Shown here piece by piece: positions 25,232 through 36,742 of a stretch of 64,000 nt of DNA. The notes below the pieces were generated by a model. The model was given only the letters and a program-made list of their open reading frames with translations. It made no database searches and was not told the origin of the DNA. Position 1 is the first letter of the stretch. Each line of letters begins with the position of its first letter. This DNA is from Tetrahymena thermophila SB210. Lineage: Eukaryota > Ciliophora > Oligohymenophorea > Hymenostomatida > Tetrahymenidae. The position numbers were made by a program, and so were the translations under genes. The stretch covers positions 496,001-560,000 of the forward strand of contig NW_002476237.1 in NCBI RefSeq assembly GCF_000189635.1. The letters run 5' to 3'.

Positions 25232-25794
25232 TCAACTAAATTAATTTCGAAATATAATAAACTCAATATATTAAATAAGGAGTGCTATAAAAACGAATGA
25301 ATAAATGTATTAATTAATTAATCAAAACATACATACATACCACAGTTTTTCATTTATAAAAACTTAGAAATTATTCTAAAAAAATATATGTAGATAATTC
25401 ATTCATTAGTTTATGCTTATAAATCAGAGCATTAAATTCTGATGATATTCCCTCGGTTCATAAAAATATGCAAAATATTTATTTATTGTTTTTTTTTATT
25501 TCTTTTTCTAGAAAAAATATTTTAATTATTATAGAATTTCTATTTTTCTATTATTTTTATCAAATATATTAAACCATAATAATAGAACATTATTTTATTT
25601 GTTTGATAACTGAAAGAATCAATTTTTATTCTAGATTTTTTATTTTTGTTATTCTGTAAATATTTAACAATGAGATAAAATAGTTTCTTTAAAAAAAATT
25701 AAACCGCCTTAAAATTTAATTGCAAATTCTATCTAAAAAGATTTATATTAAAAAAATACTTTTTAATAAGCAAATTTATACTTAATCAAATTTT
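25232..25794. other. intergenic divergent promoter region
   Basis: 563 bp between the small Gln-rich gene (-) and the DNA ligase gene (+). AT-rich, with no defined motif. Confidence 0.5.
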
Positions 25795-28464
25795 ATGAAG
25801 CAAGGTACCATTAAAAACTTCTTTGGAAATAGCCAAAAGAAAAAGGAAGAATTAGGTGAAAGCAATTTAGGTTCTGACAAAAAATGTGCTACTCAGTCTC
25901 AAAAAGGTGCTGAGACAAATGGTTAAAACTCAAAGGAATCCCAATAAAAGCCTGATGAATCAAAATCATAGCAAGAAGAATCTTAATTAAAAGAAAAACC
26001 AAAAGCATAAAAAAGAAGATAAATAATAGATAGCAGTGATGATGAAGAAGTTCCTTCATTGGCTACGATGTCTATAAGTAATAAGTAAATAAAAAAAGTG
26101 GAAAATGAGAACTAAAAAAATGAGTCTTCTAAATCAGAAACAAAATCATCCACAGATTCTAGCAATTTGTCGAAATAAATACTTGAAAAACCAAAAAATG
26201 AAGATGAAAAATTAAGCCAATCATCTAAAAAAGCAGCAGAATAATAAGGTATGTGAAATTTAATCAATTTTTAAATATGATTTTTTTTATTTATTCTGTA
26301 GATACAAAAAAGAAACCAACTAATAATTTGAGAAAACTTTTGGATAAGCACTTTGACCCTATTGAAGACGCTCCATTCTATAAGGATTAAGAAGTCTTGT
26401 TTGGTTATTTATGTGATGGATTTGAAAGAGTAAATGAACAGGAAGGTAAAAATTCAAAGGCTATACAAATTGAAATAATGTCAAAAATTTTCAAGTCGAT
26501 CATATTACTTAATCCTGACTAGGTATATGAAGCTTATATGTTTTGTATTTTAAAGATAGCACCTGATTATGAGTCTAATGAGCTTGGTGTGGGTAGGGAA
26601 ATACTTTAAAAAGCAATTAGTAATTGTTGTGGTAAATCAGTTACTTAAATCAGAGATAGCCTTAATAAACTTGGTGACTTAGGTAAGGTTGCGTCCGAAG
26701 CCAAATCTACCTAAAAAAACATCACAAATTATTTTTAAAAGCAGGCTAAAGAAAAGCCTCCTATTACTCTTAATAGAACTTTTAATGATTTGAAAAGTAT
26801 TGCAGCTGCTTCAGGAAAGGTAAACAAACATAATTTATTTATTTATTGAACAACTCATAATTAAATGATTTATAGGACTCAACTGCAGAAAGAGAAAGAA
26901 TTATTATAAAATATATGAATGAAGCAAAACCAGATGAAGCATGCTATTTTATTAGATTTTTAGAGTAGAATTTGAAAATTGGTGCTGCTGAAAAAACAAT
27001 GTAGGCAGCTCTTTCCAAAGCATTCTTTGAAATTGCCCACAATATCAAAAGCAATCACGTTTACACAGAATAATAAAACTAACTTTTAGAAGAATTTAAC
27101 TTCAATATCACTAGATGTCTGTGTGAGTTTCCAAACTATTACTAAGTCATTGAGACTTTGAAATAAATTGGCAAAGATATTTCTAAATTATTAGATATCT
27201 GCAAGATCACGATAGGCGTTCCCTGCAAGCCTATGCTTGCCAAACCAACAAAATCAATTTAAGTAACAATAAATAAATATATAAATTATAAAGTATAATA
27301 AATTTACAAATACTTAAAGGTTATTTTGGAAAGATTCAAAGACATGACTTTTACTTGTGAATACAAGTATGATGGATTGAGAGGTCAAATACACTACGAT
27401 GGAAAAGATGTTACTATTTTTAGCAGAAACCTAGAAAATATGACATAGATGTATCCTGATATTGTAGAATTCATAAAAAAACATGTCAGCTAATCGAAAA
27501 CTGTTAAAAATTTTATTTTAGATAGTGAAATTGTAGCTTTTGATAAAAACACCAACAAAATTAGACCTTTCTAATAATTAGCAACAAGAGGAAGAGTCAA
27601 TGTCAAATTAGATGAAATTGATATAAAAGTTTGTGTTTTTATGTTCGATTTAATATATATCAATGACTAGAGTTTGCTACAAACAACACTTTAAGAAAGA
27701 AGATAAAAAATTTAGGAGTGTTTTGTTCAAGAACCTGGTGAGTTCTGCTTTGCTGAGCACATAAACACTGAAGATGTTGAACAAATTTAAGTAAATTGAT
27801 AACCAATTAATTATTGAAAAATTAACATCTATTTTTTTTTTAGGAATTCTTAGAAAAATCTGTTAAGGTGGGATGTGAAGGCTTGATGGTTAAAACTTTA
27901 GAAACTAACTCAACTTATGAACCAGCAAAAAGATCATTTAAATGGCTTAAACTCAAAAAAGATTATTTAGATAGTGGGTTAGGAGATACACTTGATTTAG
28001 TTCCGATTGCAGCCTTCAAGGGTACAGGTAAAAGAGTTGGATTGTATGGTGCTTACCTATTAGCTTGCTACAATGAAGATATGGAACGTTATGAAACAAT
28101 ATGTAAAATAGGTACAGGATTTTCAGATGAAATCTTAGAAGCATGCTATAAATTCTTCTAAGATAAAATTATACCATAGCCATAATCTGATTATTTAACC
28201 AAAGATTTTAAAGCAGATGTATGGTTTAAACCTTCTGTAGTTTGGGAAATTAAGGGAGCAGATTTACAAATATCACCAGTATATACTTGTGCAATTAGTG
28301 AAACAAATTAAGAAAAAGGTATTGGTCTTAGATTCCCTCGTCTTATCAGAGTTAGAGATGATAAAGATCCAGTCGATGCTACTTCTCCTTCTTTTATATA
28401 CGATATATATAAACAATAAGCTGTTGTAGCAAATGATTTTGATGATGGTGATGATTTCTATTGA
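25795..28464 (+). CDS. ATP-dependent DNA ligase I
   Basis: A replicative/repair DNA ligase of 816 aa that seals nicks using ATP. The exons are 25795-26248, 26302-26819, 26876-27262, 27320-27790 and 27844-28464. The N-terminus carries a PCNA-interacting box, QGTIKNFF (residues 3-10), followed by a disordered Lys/Glu/Ser/Gln region to about 150. A DNA-binding domain (about 155-450) follows. The adenylation domain has the active lysine in [11 protein letters not shown] (K469), then [26 protein letters not shown] and [11 protein letters not shown]. The OB-fold C-terminus includes [16 protein letters not shown] and [12 protein letters not shown]. All nucleotidyl-transferase motifs are present. A second box of the same shape, QKNITNYF, lies at 289-296 within the DNA-binding region. 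Length and layout match eukaryotic LIG1. Confidence 0.96.
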
Positions 28465-29023
28465 TTAGCTTAATTAAATAAAAAAGAATTTTTATCAATT
28501 TTTAGTCTGAATTCATGCTTCAAAATTATTTTTTGTTAATTTGAAAAAATTATTAAAGACTTTTATTTATGTTTAATAATAATTTTTAAATTATGAAAAA
28601 TAAATATATTGAGTAAAAATTGATCATTCAGTATTAACTATAATCTTAAAGTAAAGTTGCTGAAACTAAAAATAAATGAAAATAATTGTAAGTAAATTTT
28701 AAATTAAAAAATCTTCTTTATTTATATTTGTGTGTAATCATTAAATAATAATATTTTAAAGGAATATTTTGTATGTAGTTTAAATAAAACAATGTAAGCA
28801 TTGATTAATCGATGTAATAGAATGATATTACTAAATATTTTTTGAGTAATATTAAAATATTAATACAATTTCATAGTAATTATAGTTTTTTTGTATTCAC
28901 AAATTTCATTCATTTAATAAATAAAAATAAGCAATACTAAAAAAAGTATACAAATATATTTTTTCAAAATACATTGATTATTAAGTCAGTCAGTCATTCA
29001 TTCATTTGTTATATTTTAGTTTT
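28465..29023. other. intergenic, no gene seen
   Basis: AT-rich spacer between the ligase and synaptojanin-like genes. No coding pattern seen. Confidence 0.55.
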
Positions 29024-32000
29024 ATGGAACTTAGAAAGTAAATGAAGTAAGAAGATTAGCAAAGTGGTGAGTAAAAATATTTTACTCTCTTAGAGAGCAG
29101 CAGCAGTTTTATTGTAATTATTCCATTTAGACTCATATGCGATTATCAATCATCTTTATTTCAACAAATTTTATTAGATTGAATGTACGTAAAAAAAAAA
29201 CTTTAAAATTGATAGTAAACTTGTTATCAACAAGAAATCTCAAGCAATTAAGCTATGTGGTAAATCTATTAAATGCTCCTCGAATTAAAAAAAAATTTTT
29301 TTATTTAGGATAGGATTACATAGATGATAAAATAATAAATGTTTAATAATTCGATGCGATACTTGGAGTTATTTAAATATAAGATTTCTCATTTCTTCTT
29401 GTAGTTAAAGAAAAGACAAAGGTTGCTACACTCCTTTAGCAGCATGATGTTTATGAAATTTAATCTGTTTAGTTCTTTAAAATGTCAGTAATCTTTTGCA
29501 TTTTTAAAAGCTTGAAGTATTTTTAAGAGTTTAAACATATAAATAGGATTAGCAGATAACTTAAAAGATTAAAGAGTATATGGAAGGTGTATAATAAGTA
29601 ATTAAAGCAATTGAATGAGTAAAAAGTTATCTAAATTTGAATTTAAAATATAGATTTTGCAGAGTAATCACTATTTTTCTTACACATACCCACTTGATCA
29701 AAGCAGGTATAGTATAAACCACCCTGTAGAAGGAGAAGATATTTTTACGTGGAATAAAAAAATATCCAGTAATTTTACTCTTTAGAATATAGATCCTATT
29801 TGGATAGTAAAAATCATATAAGGATATGTAGGACAATTTAAATATACCACTAATAAATAAAATATAAACATAACACTTATATGTCGTCGTTCTTTCAAAA
29901 GAGGAGGCACTCGGTATATTCACAGAGGTATTTTATTTTTTGATTAATAAATTTCTGATCATATGATTTTGTTTTCTAATCAAGAGCTTATAAAGAAAGC
30001 ATTCTCAATTTTTTATCAAAATAAATTTGATTTCATAATCAAATTAAAAAGAAAAAAATTTAAAAGGTTTAATTTGAGCTTAACCTAGTCTTTTAAACGA
30101 AATAAAATATTTAATTTGTTTTTTTTTATAAAATACTAAATATTATTATATTTTAACTTATAAAGGAGTTGATTCTGATGGTTATGTAGCTAACTATTGT
30201 GAGAACGAATAAATAATTGAATCTAATGAATACATATTTAGCAATATATTGATTAGAGGAAGTGTACCAATATTTTGGGAACAGGTGGGCGTATAGGCTC
30301 ACTTAAAGCTGACTAGAGGAGATAAATTAAATGAGTAAGCCTATGGAAAGCATTTTGACATGCTAGAAAAGATGTACTTTTAAGGATTAGCTAGAGGAAA
30401 AATTCATATTTTTAATTTAATGATGTAGAATGATAAATATGAGTAAACACTTAGCGATTCGTTTTAAGCCAATCACTTAAAATACTAAACAAAATATAAA
30501 TAAATTTCTTAAAAGGAAAATAGTATGTATGATTTTTTTGATTTCCATAAAAGAGCTAATGAGTTAGATGAGTATGTTTATAATATTATGCATAATACTT
30601 ACGATTATGGATATTATAAAGAAATTAAGTCAAAACCTATACTTTATCAGTAATAGGTTTGCTTCTTTAGAGTGAATTGTAAGGACTGCTTGGATAGAAC
30701 TAATTCTTTCCTCATGAGAATTGCTTTTTATTAAATTGAATAAATATTAAGATAAGAATTGGGAATTACAATTATTGATTAAAATATCGAATAACAAATA
30801 CACGCAAATAAATTATTTGATACTCAAGATCCGTTAATTTAATAGCTCAAGTAACTTTGGGTAGAAAATGGAAATAGTATATCTAATTTATATGCAGGAA
30901 CTGATTCTACAACTAAAAAAGCCTCAAGCGGATTTTAATATAAATTAAATGCATATTTAATTGGTATGAAAAGGTTTGTCAATTGTAACTTAAATGACTC
31001 CTTTAAAATGGAATGCATAAATCTTATAACATGCCAGCATTTTGATTCATTTTATGGTAAAATTATTTATTCAACTAACCTATGTTTTTTTAAAATAATT
31101 TTTTATCATTAAGAAATATCTGAAGAAATTTAAGAAGCTTTATATATGAAAAGAGATCTCTTCTTATAAAAATAAAGAATAAAAATACAAATTTTAAGCT
31201 GGAATGTTATGAGTTTAGTCCCTTAACCTTAAATATAATTTAAAAGTAAATTTTATACATGAATATTTATTTTATAAATTTACATTAATCTAAAATAGAT
31301 TTCTTTGATAGAAATAATGAAGAGAAACCTGATATAATAGTAGTTGGGCTTTAGGAAATAGTAAAGGTCAGCAAATTTAAGATATAAAATTTTTTTAGCA
31401 ACAATCATGATGAAAAATCAGCTTAGTTATGGGCTTAAATTATACAAAGACACATCCATGAGCAAGTTGATAAAAATTACATGCTTATTAGCTCTTCAGA
31501 TATGATGGGAAATTTTTTGTAAGTTTATGTAAACCCTTTAATTAAAGATAGCATCAAAAATGTAGAAACTGAAACAGTAAAGTGTGGGCTTGCAAAAAAA
31601 GCAGCTGATGTTGGTAAAAATAAAATTTCACTTATCAAATATTTAATTGATTTTAAATTTAAGGTGCTGTTATTTGCAGGTTGGGAATAAATGAAACTTC
31701 AGTTTGTTTTGTTCATTGTTTTTTACCAGGTGGAAGAAATAAGAAAAAGGTTTAATAAAGATTTGAGGCTATCAACCACATCCATAATACAGCTTTTCAG
31801 AAAGAAAAAAATGGAAAAACAAAAACAAATAAAATAGATTAGTCAGATTTGATATTTTTGTTTGGAGATCTAAATTTCAGAGTCGATTTGGAATATGATA
31901 CTGCAAATGAGATGATTTAAAATTATAAATATTACCTTTCATAGGAACAAATAAGTGATGCAGTTAAATAAATTTAGGAATTAGTTAAAAAAGATTAGCT

Positions 32001-32438
32001 TATAGAATATGAATAACTTAAAAATTAATCATACCTTAAACCATATATAGAAGGAATTATATAATTTCCTCCAAATTTTGTAGATAGAACGAAAAAAAAA
32101 AGAACTCCTTCATGGTAAATATTTTACTCAACTTATAAAATCTAAAAATTTTGTAATTATAGGAGAGGAAGAATTTTATATTGTTTAAATGACGAGTTAT
32201 CAACAATAAACCAAAGGTTCTATAATACAATTTAATAAAGCAATGAGTCTGATCATAAGTAAAAATTAATTAATTTATATTAATCCTAAAATAAAATTTT
32301 TAAACTTAATAAAGACCTATTACTTCGTTCTTTGAAATTAGCACTCAAAAGATAGATCAAGAAAAAAGGAATTAGATTATATAGGATTTATTTAAAGAAA
32401 AAGAAATAAGCAATGAAAAATAAAATGACCTATCTTGA
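29024..32438 (+). CDS. synaptojanin-like Sac plus inositol 5-phosphatase
   Basis: A protein of 894 aa in eleven in-phase exons: 29024-29113, 29178-29259, 29309-29487, 29547-29597, 29654-29927, 30166-31056, 31114-31245, 31299-31613, 31664-32114, 32163-32258 and 32315-32438. The N-terminal Sac domain shows YFSYTYPLDQS, RRSFKRGGTRY, RGSVPIFWEQ and the CX5R active site NCKDCLDRTN (C397, R403), so phosphoinositide phosphatase activity is expected. The C-terminal inositol polyphosphate 5-phosphatase domain starts near W552. It contains VGLQE (583), FGDLNFRV (739) and SDHKP (851). Two family motifs are altered: the PSWCDRIL position reads PSWRGRIL, and the SHLAAG position reads HCFLPGG. No proline-rich tail is present. 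The protein is expected to act on PI(4,5)P2 and PI4P in membrane traffic, but the 5-phosphatase half may be weak or inactive. Confidence 0.95.
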
Positions 32439-33421
32439 TTTTAAGTTCAAATCATTTTTTACAAATTAAAAAAATATCTTAATAAAATAAATAAATAAAT
32501 TTAATTAACAAAATTTAAATAATAATTTAATCCATATTTAAATATTTATATTATTTAAATATTAATATGTTTTTAATATCAAATTTATAATTACAAATAT
32601 CAAGTTTAAGTTATTTCTTTATTTCGTTTAAATTTACTCATTATATTTCTGCTAAATGATATTTTATTGTTTGCTAATAATTTTTTAAATTTAATTTTTA
32701 CAAAAAAGTCAATTTCCCCAAAGTAAAAGCAAGCAAGCATAGCTACCTACTGTGAACAAAAATTTTGTCACAAATGTTCCCAAATAAAAAAAATTCTTTA
32801 ATTAAAGTTTTTACTTTTAAGAAAAAATATTAACTTTTATAAATAATTAATGAAATTTAAGTAAATTTCTTACCTATATTTATTTATACCTCTTCGATAA
32901 CCAAAAAACTTAACACAAAGAAACTCAAATATTTATCCCAAACCCTAACCCCAGTCTTCAACCCCAATATATTTCCAAATGAGCTGAGTTTGTTTCAATT
33001 AATTAATTTTATATTAAAAAATAAAATGAAAAAATCATTATTAAATAGATTATATTTATTTTTTCTTTATTAATATTTCACAAAAATTATAAGTAAATAA
33101 TTAAAAATAGTATTTTTGATTAAATATTAAGTAATTTAAAATTAAATAATGTCTATATAGAAAATACATGAAACCAATCAAGATATCACTTACGTATATT
33201 TTCAAAATTGAAATAAAATTAAGTTGAGAACATTTTCACTATTCTCAATCTGGTTAAGAATTCTGAAAAATATTTTAATTTTGTTAAGAATGTGACATGA
33301 TTCTTTATAATAAATTTAAAATTAAAATATTTAAAATATTTTTTTAATAAATTAAAATTTAATTTACATATTTCATAATACAAAATTAATTATTAAGTAA
33401 TAAATATAATTAATTGCATTT
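32439..33421. other. intergenic between convergent genes
   Basis: About 1 kb between the stops of two convergent genes. AT-rich except for a less AT-rich patch around 32930-32995 containing one CCCTAACCCC and one CCCCAA word. No coding pattern seen. Confidence 0.55.
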
Positions 33422-35399
33422 TCATAATTTAATGTAATCGTAATTAAATTAATTAACTTTTATCATTGAGTTTTCTTAGAATAAAATTGTTTTTCCATTT
33501 AAATCATTATGTAAAAATGACATAATTTCATTTTTCTGTTTTTAAATAAAATATACAAATAAATGAATAAAAAATAAATTAATTATTAATTAATTACCTG
33601 GGTCAATAAAGTTTGAAGATTAAATTTAAACATATCTAAAAACGATAGTTTAAAATATCTAAATCTCTCATCATTTTTCATCTTAAATTCAACTTCATTA
33701 TATTAATAGTTTGAGTGCTTATAGTTTTTTGGGTCAAATCCTTCAAGCAGCAGAAGCCCATTAAGCTTTCTACTATGTTAAATTTACAATATATGATTTC
33801 CCCAATTACTCTGATAGATTAAAATCCACTATAATATATTTATATAAAGGTTAATATTAATTAAATAATAATAATTAAAAAAACCTTGTTGTTGCTTTGG
33901 TCAAGCTTGAAAATTAGAAGTTTGTATTCATAAACTTCATTCAAAACAATGTGGTTTTATGTCAAATTAGTTGTCAAACTTATTGCAAAGAATAGCTCAC
34001 CATCAGTATCTCTAAATGGCTCTATTGTATAAATAGCAAACTTGTCTATATCATCAGCAATATCCATAACTTCTTCTCCTGTTATAAGGTTTAAGAACCC
34101 AAATCTATTAGTTTTCATACTTGCAAGAGCTATGAATGAAGGTATCTCTGGCATGCAGCAACTCAAAGTAAACTGATCTTTGAATAAATATTATTTAATA
34201 TACTTTCTTCTTTTTACATCAAACATTCCTACATGAGTTTTTGTCCCTTGTCTCTGAATCAAAAGCAATTTTTAGTTTTTAATGAATGAATTCAAAATGC
34301 TATCAAATAAATGATTTCTAACATTAAAATGCTTTACAAGCTTCAAAGATGTATTTTAATTTTAGAAATTCATTAAAGAAAAACCCTTTTTTGTTTATGG
34401 GTGCCCATTCATTATTACTAAATTCATTTTTCTACAATAAAAAAAACTCTGATTTACTGGAAGTTAAAATGGAATATTAAATACACAATTCAATTTATCT
34501 ACTTCCCATATTTTTAATTAATTATTTCTTCCAATAGTTAAAAATTTTTCTTTATTAATGTAGCCTATAAGACCAATATCTTTTCTTTCTTCACTAGTAA
34601 AAAGTTCTTGGTCTATCTGTAATGAGGAATTTATTGTAGAATGAGCAACAGCATAACAGATTGGTATTAGTGCACCGTACTTAGGTGTTTCTCCGATCTA
34701 TTATTTATCCTTTTGTGTTTTATTAATCTTAGAAATTTGAGATTTTATTTCTTCATTAAGTTCATTCATTTTTTATATTATTGTTTCTTGGTTGAGTAAA
34801 TATACTGCAGTATTTGCTTTTTCTTTTTATGATTTTACCATAGCTGATGCATAAAAAGATTTTGCAAACAAATTTATGATATCAAATAAAGGATCTTTAC
34901 TATTAAAGATATCCGTTTCTTATTCAGCCATTTCGAAGAATTAATCACTCTTTATCATTTTGAGATGTTTCTTTTAAATTTTTGATTACTTTTAAAAAAA
35001 ATCCAATTACTAAGTGATTTTGTTGATTTCTTCCTTTGAGTTTTTTAAATCTTCGAATTGATTGAAAACAGTCTCTAGTTTATCTAAGTTATCTTTAATG
35101 CTTCTTTCATTACTTTCGAATATTTTTCTGAAATTTTTGTATTCTTAAAGCTCAAAGTGTTAAATATCCTTAAAAAATGTATTTAAGAGAATCGTTTTGT
35201 GTTTTTTATGACTTTAGACACAGTTGGAACAGATAAGAGCAGACTCTTGATCACATTTAGAATCTTTACAGACTGAAATAATTCTTTCCTTAAGATGTAC
35301 TGTACAGAATATATCGAAACAATTTTTATATGACTAATCAGTGTCATATTCTTCTGGGTTATATCGTTTTTTACCAGCACATGAACGCTGAGGTCTCAT
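33422..35399 (-). CDS. B-box zinc-finger, coiled-coil protein
   Basis: A protein of 619 aa from exons 35399-33885, 33828-33598 and 33535-33422. Residues about 25-75 form a B-box-type zinc finger. Candidate ligands are the Cys/His of IFCTVHLKE, then VCKDSKCDQ, and ICSNCVQSHKKHK with its classic C..C....H..H ending. A coiled-coil region follows (about 90-250), as in TRIM-like proteins. No RING finger precedes the B-box, so E3 ligase activity is not implied. Residues about 260-600 show repeated short beta-like segments (IGLIGYINKEKFLTIG, LKIWEVDKLNCVF) that suggest a degenerate beta-propeller; this is inference. The first intron uses an unusual GTTTTT donor. Confidence 0.88.
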
Positions 35400-36742
35400 T
35401 TTTTTCTTTTTCTTTTTTTTTTTTCCTAATTTTTTTATTAATTTTTTGGTTTAGAAATTAAATATTATAATTTTGAGAAATTTAAATAATTATTAGATAA
35501 GTCAGATCAATATAAAAATAACTAAATTTCTCACTTGGATCCTCTTTTTTTTGATTATTTCCCAGCTCACTGAATTAAAATTGATCATTGAAAAATTTAT
35601 AGTAAAATATGAGAAACTTTTTCTATTTTATTATTATTACACTTCTATATGTCTTCTTCTTGTTAAAAATTTTTAAAGATATCTAATTTTTGTATGATTT
35701 ATTTCATCTTTCAATATTTAAAAATAATTTTTAGCCTCTAATTTTATTTTAAGTAAAATTCTTATTTAATCTTAAATAATTTTTTGAAAATAAATACTAA
35801 ATTTGAAAAAATATTTATTTTATTTTGCTATTTTTTTTACACGTACGTAATTTTCAATAAATTACTTTTCATTACAAAATAAAAATAATTAAATTCTAAT
35901 TTCAAGTAGACGCAGTAAAATAAAAATTATATCTTGAATTTAGTAAAACATTGATTGATTGAGTGAAAATTTAGTTAAATCTAATTTTTTTAATAAAGTT
36001 ATTCAAGTCTAAAATAAAAATTAGTATTCCCTAATCTAAAATGTATTTTAATTTTGATACATCATCATATTAATTAAAACATAAAAATCATCTAAATGGT
36101 GAATAATTTTAATTAATAAGATGTAACATATAAAAAATAAACAAAAATCAAACACGTATACAAAAACTATTTAAATTTAAGTTTTCCTTAAAAGAAAAAT
36201 AATAGCATATCAAATAGAATACAATTATAATATGAATAAAATATTATTAAAAAACTAAACCAATTTATAACAAATAAATAAGTCAATTATTTGGAATCCT
36301 ATTTAAATCTTAATGAAAAAAAACAAAAATCATTCAATAAATAAATATAAATATTTTTTGAAATTAAATGAATCAATAAAATATACATTAAAGTAATAAA
36401 TTTTCCAAATAAAAGTTAATTAGTTAGTTTAATATAAAACAAAGTTTTGCTTGATTTTTTAAATATTTTAAATTATTAAAATCAATTTGCTAAATAAAAA
36501 GATGGTTGCATTAAATTTTAATTTAAATTATCGAAATTTTGTAACCCATAAATTTAATCATCCTTTTATAAAATAATTAATTAAGTTATTTATTTGATTT
36601 TTATAATATTTTTGTTTATAAATATTAAGTAATAATTGATAAATAGAAATATAAAATAATAAATATTTTAATTGATAAATTTGCTCTACAAAAGGAAATA
36701 TACGAATGAATTAATAGCTTGTAAAATTTTTTAATACAATTT
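35400..36742. other. intergenic, no gene seen
   Basis: 1.3 kb of AT-rich DNA between two minus-strand genes. No coding pattern seen. Confidence 0.55.

Noticed and set aside
32933..32995. CCCTAACCCC and CCCCAA words suggesting an internal telomere-like tract.
   Set aside because: Only single copies, with no tandem array of the ciliate CCCCAA unit. They are better seen as a slightly GC-richer spacer.
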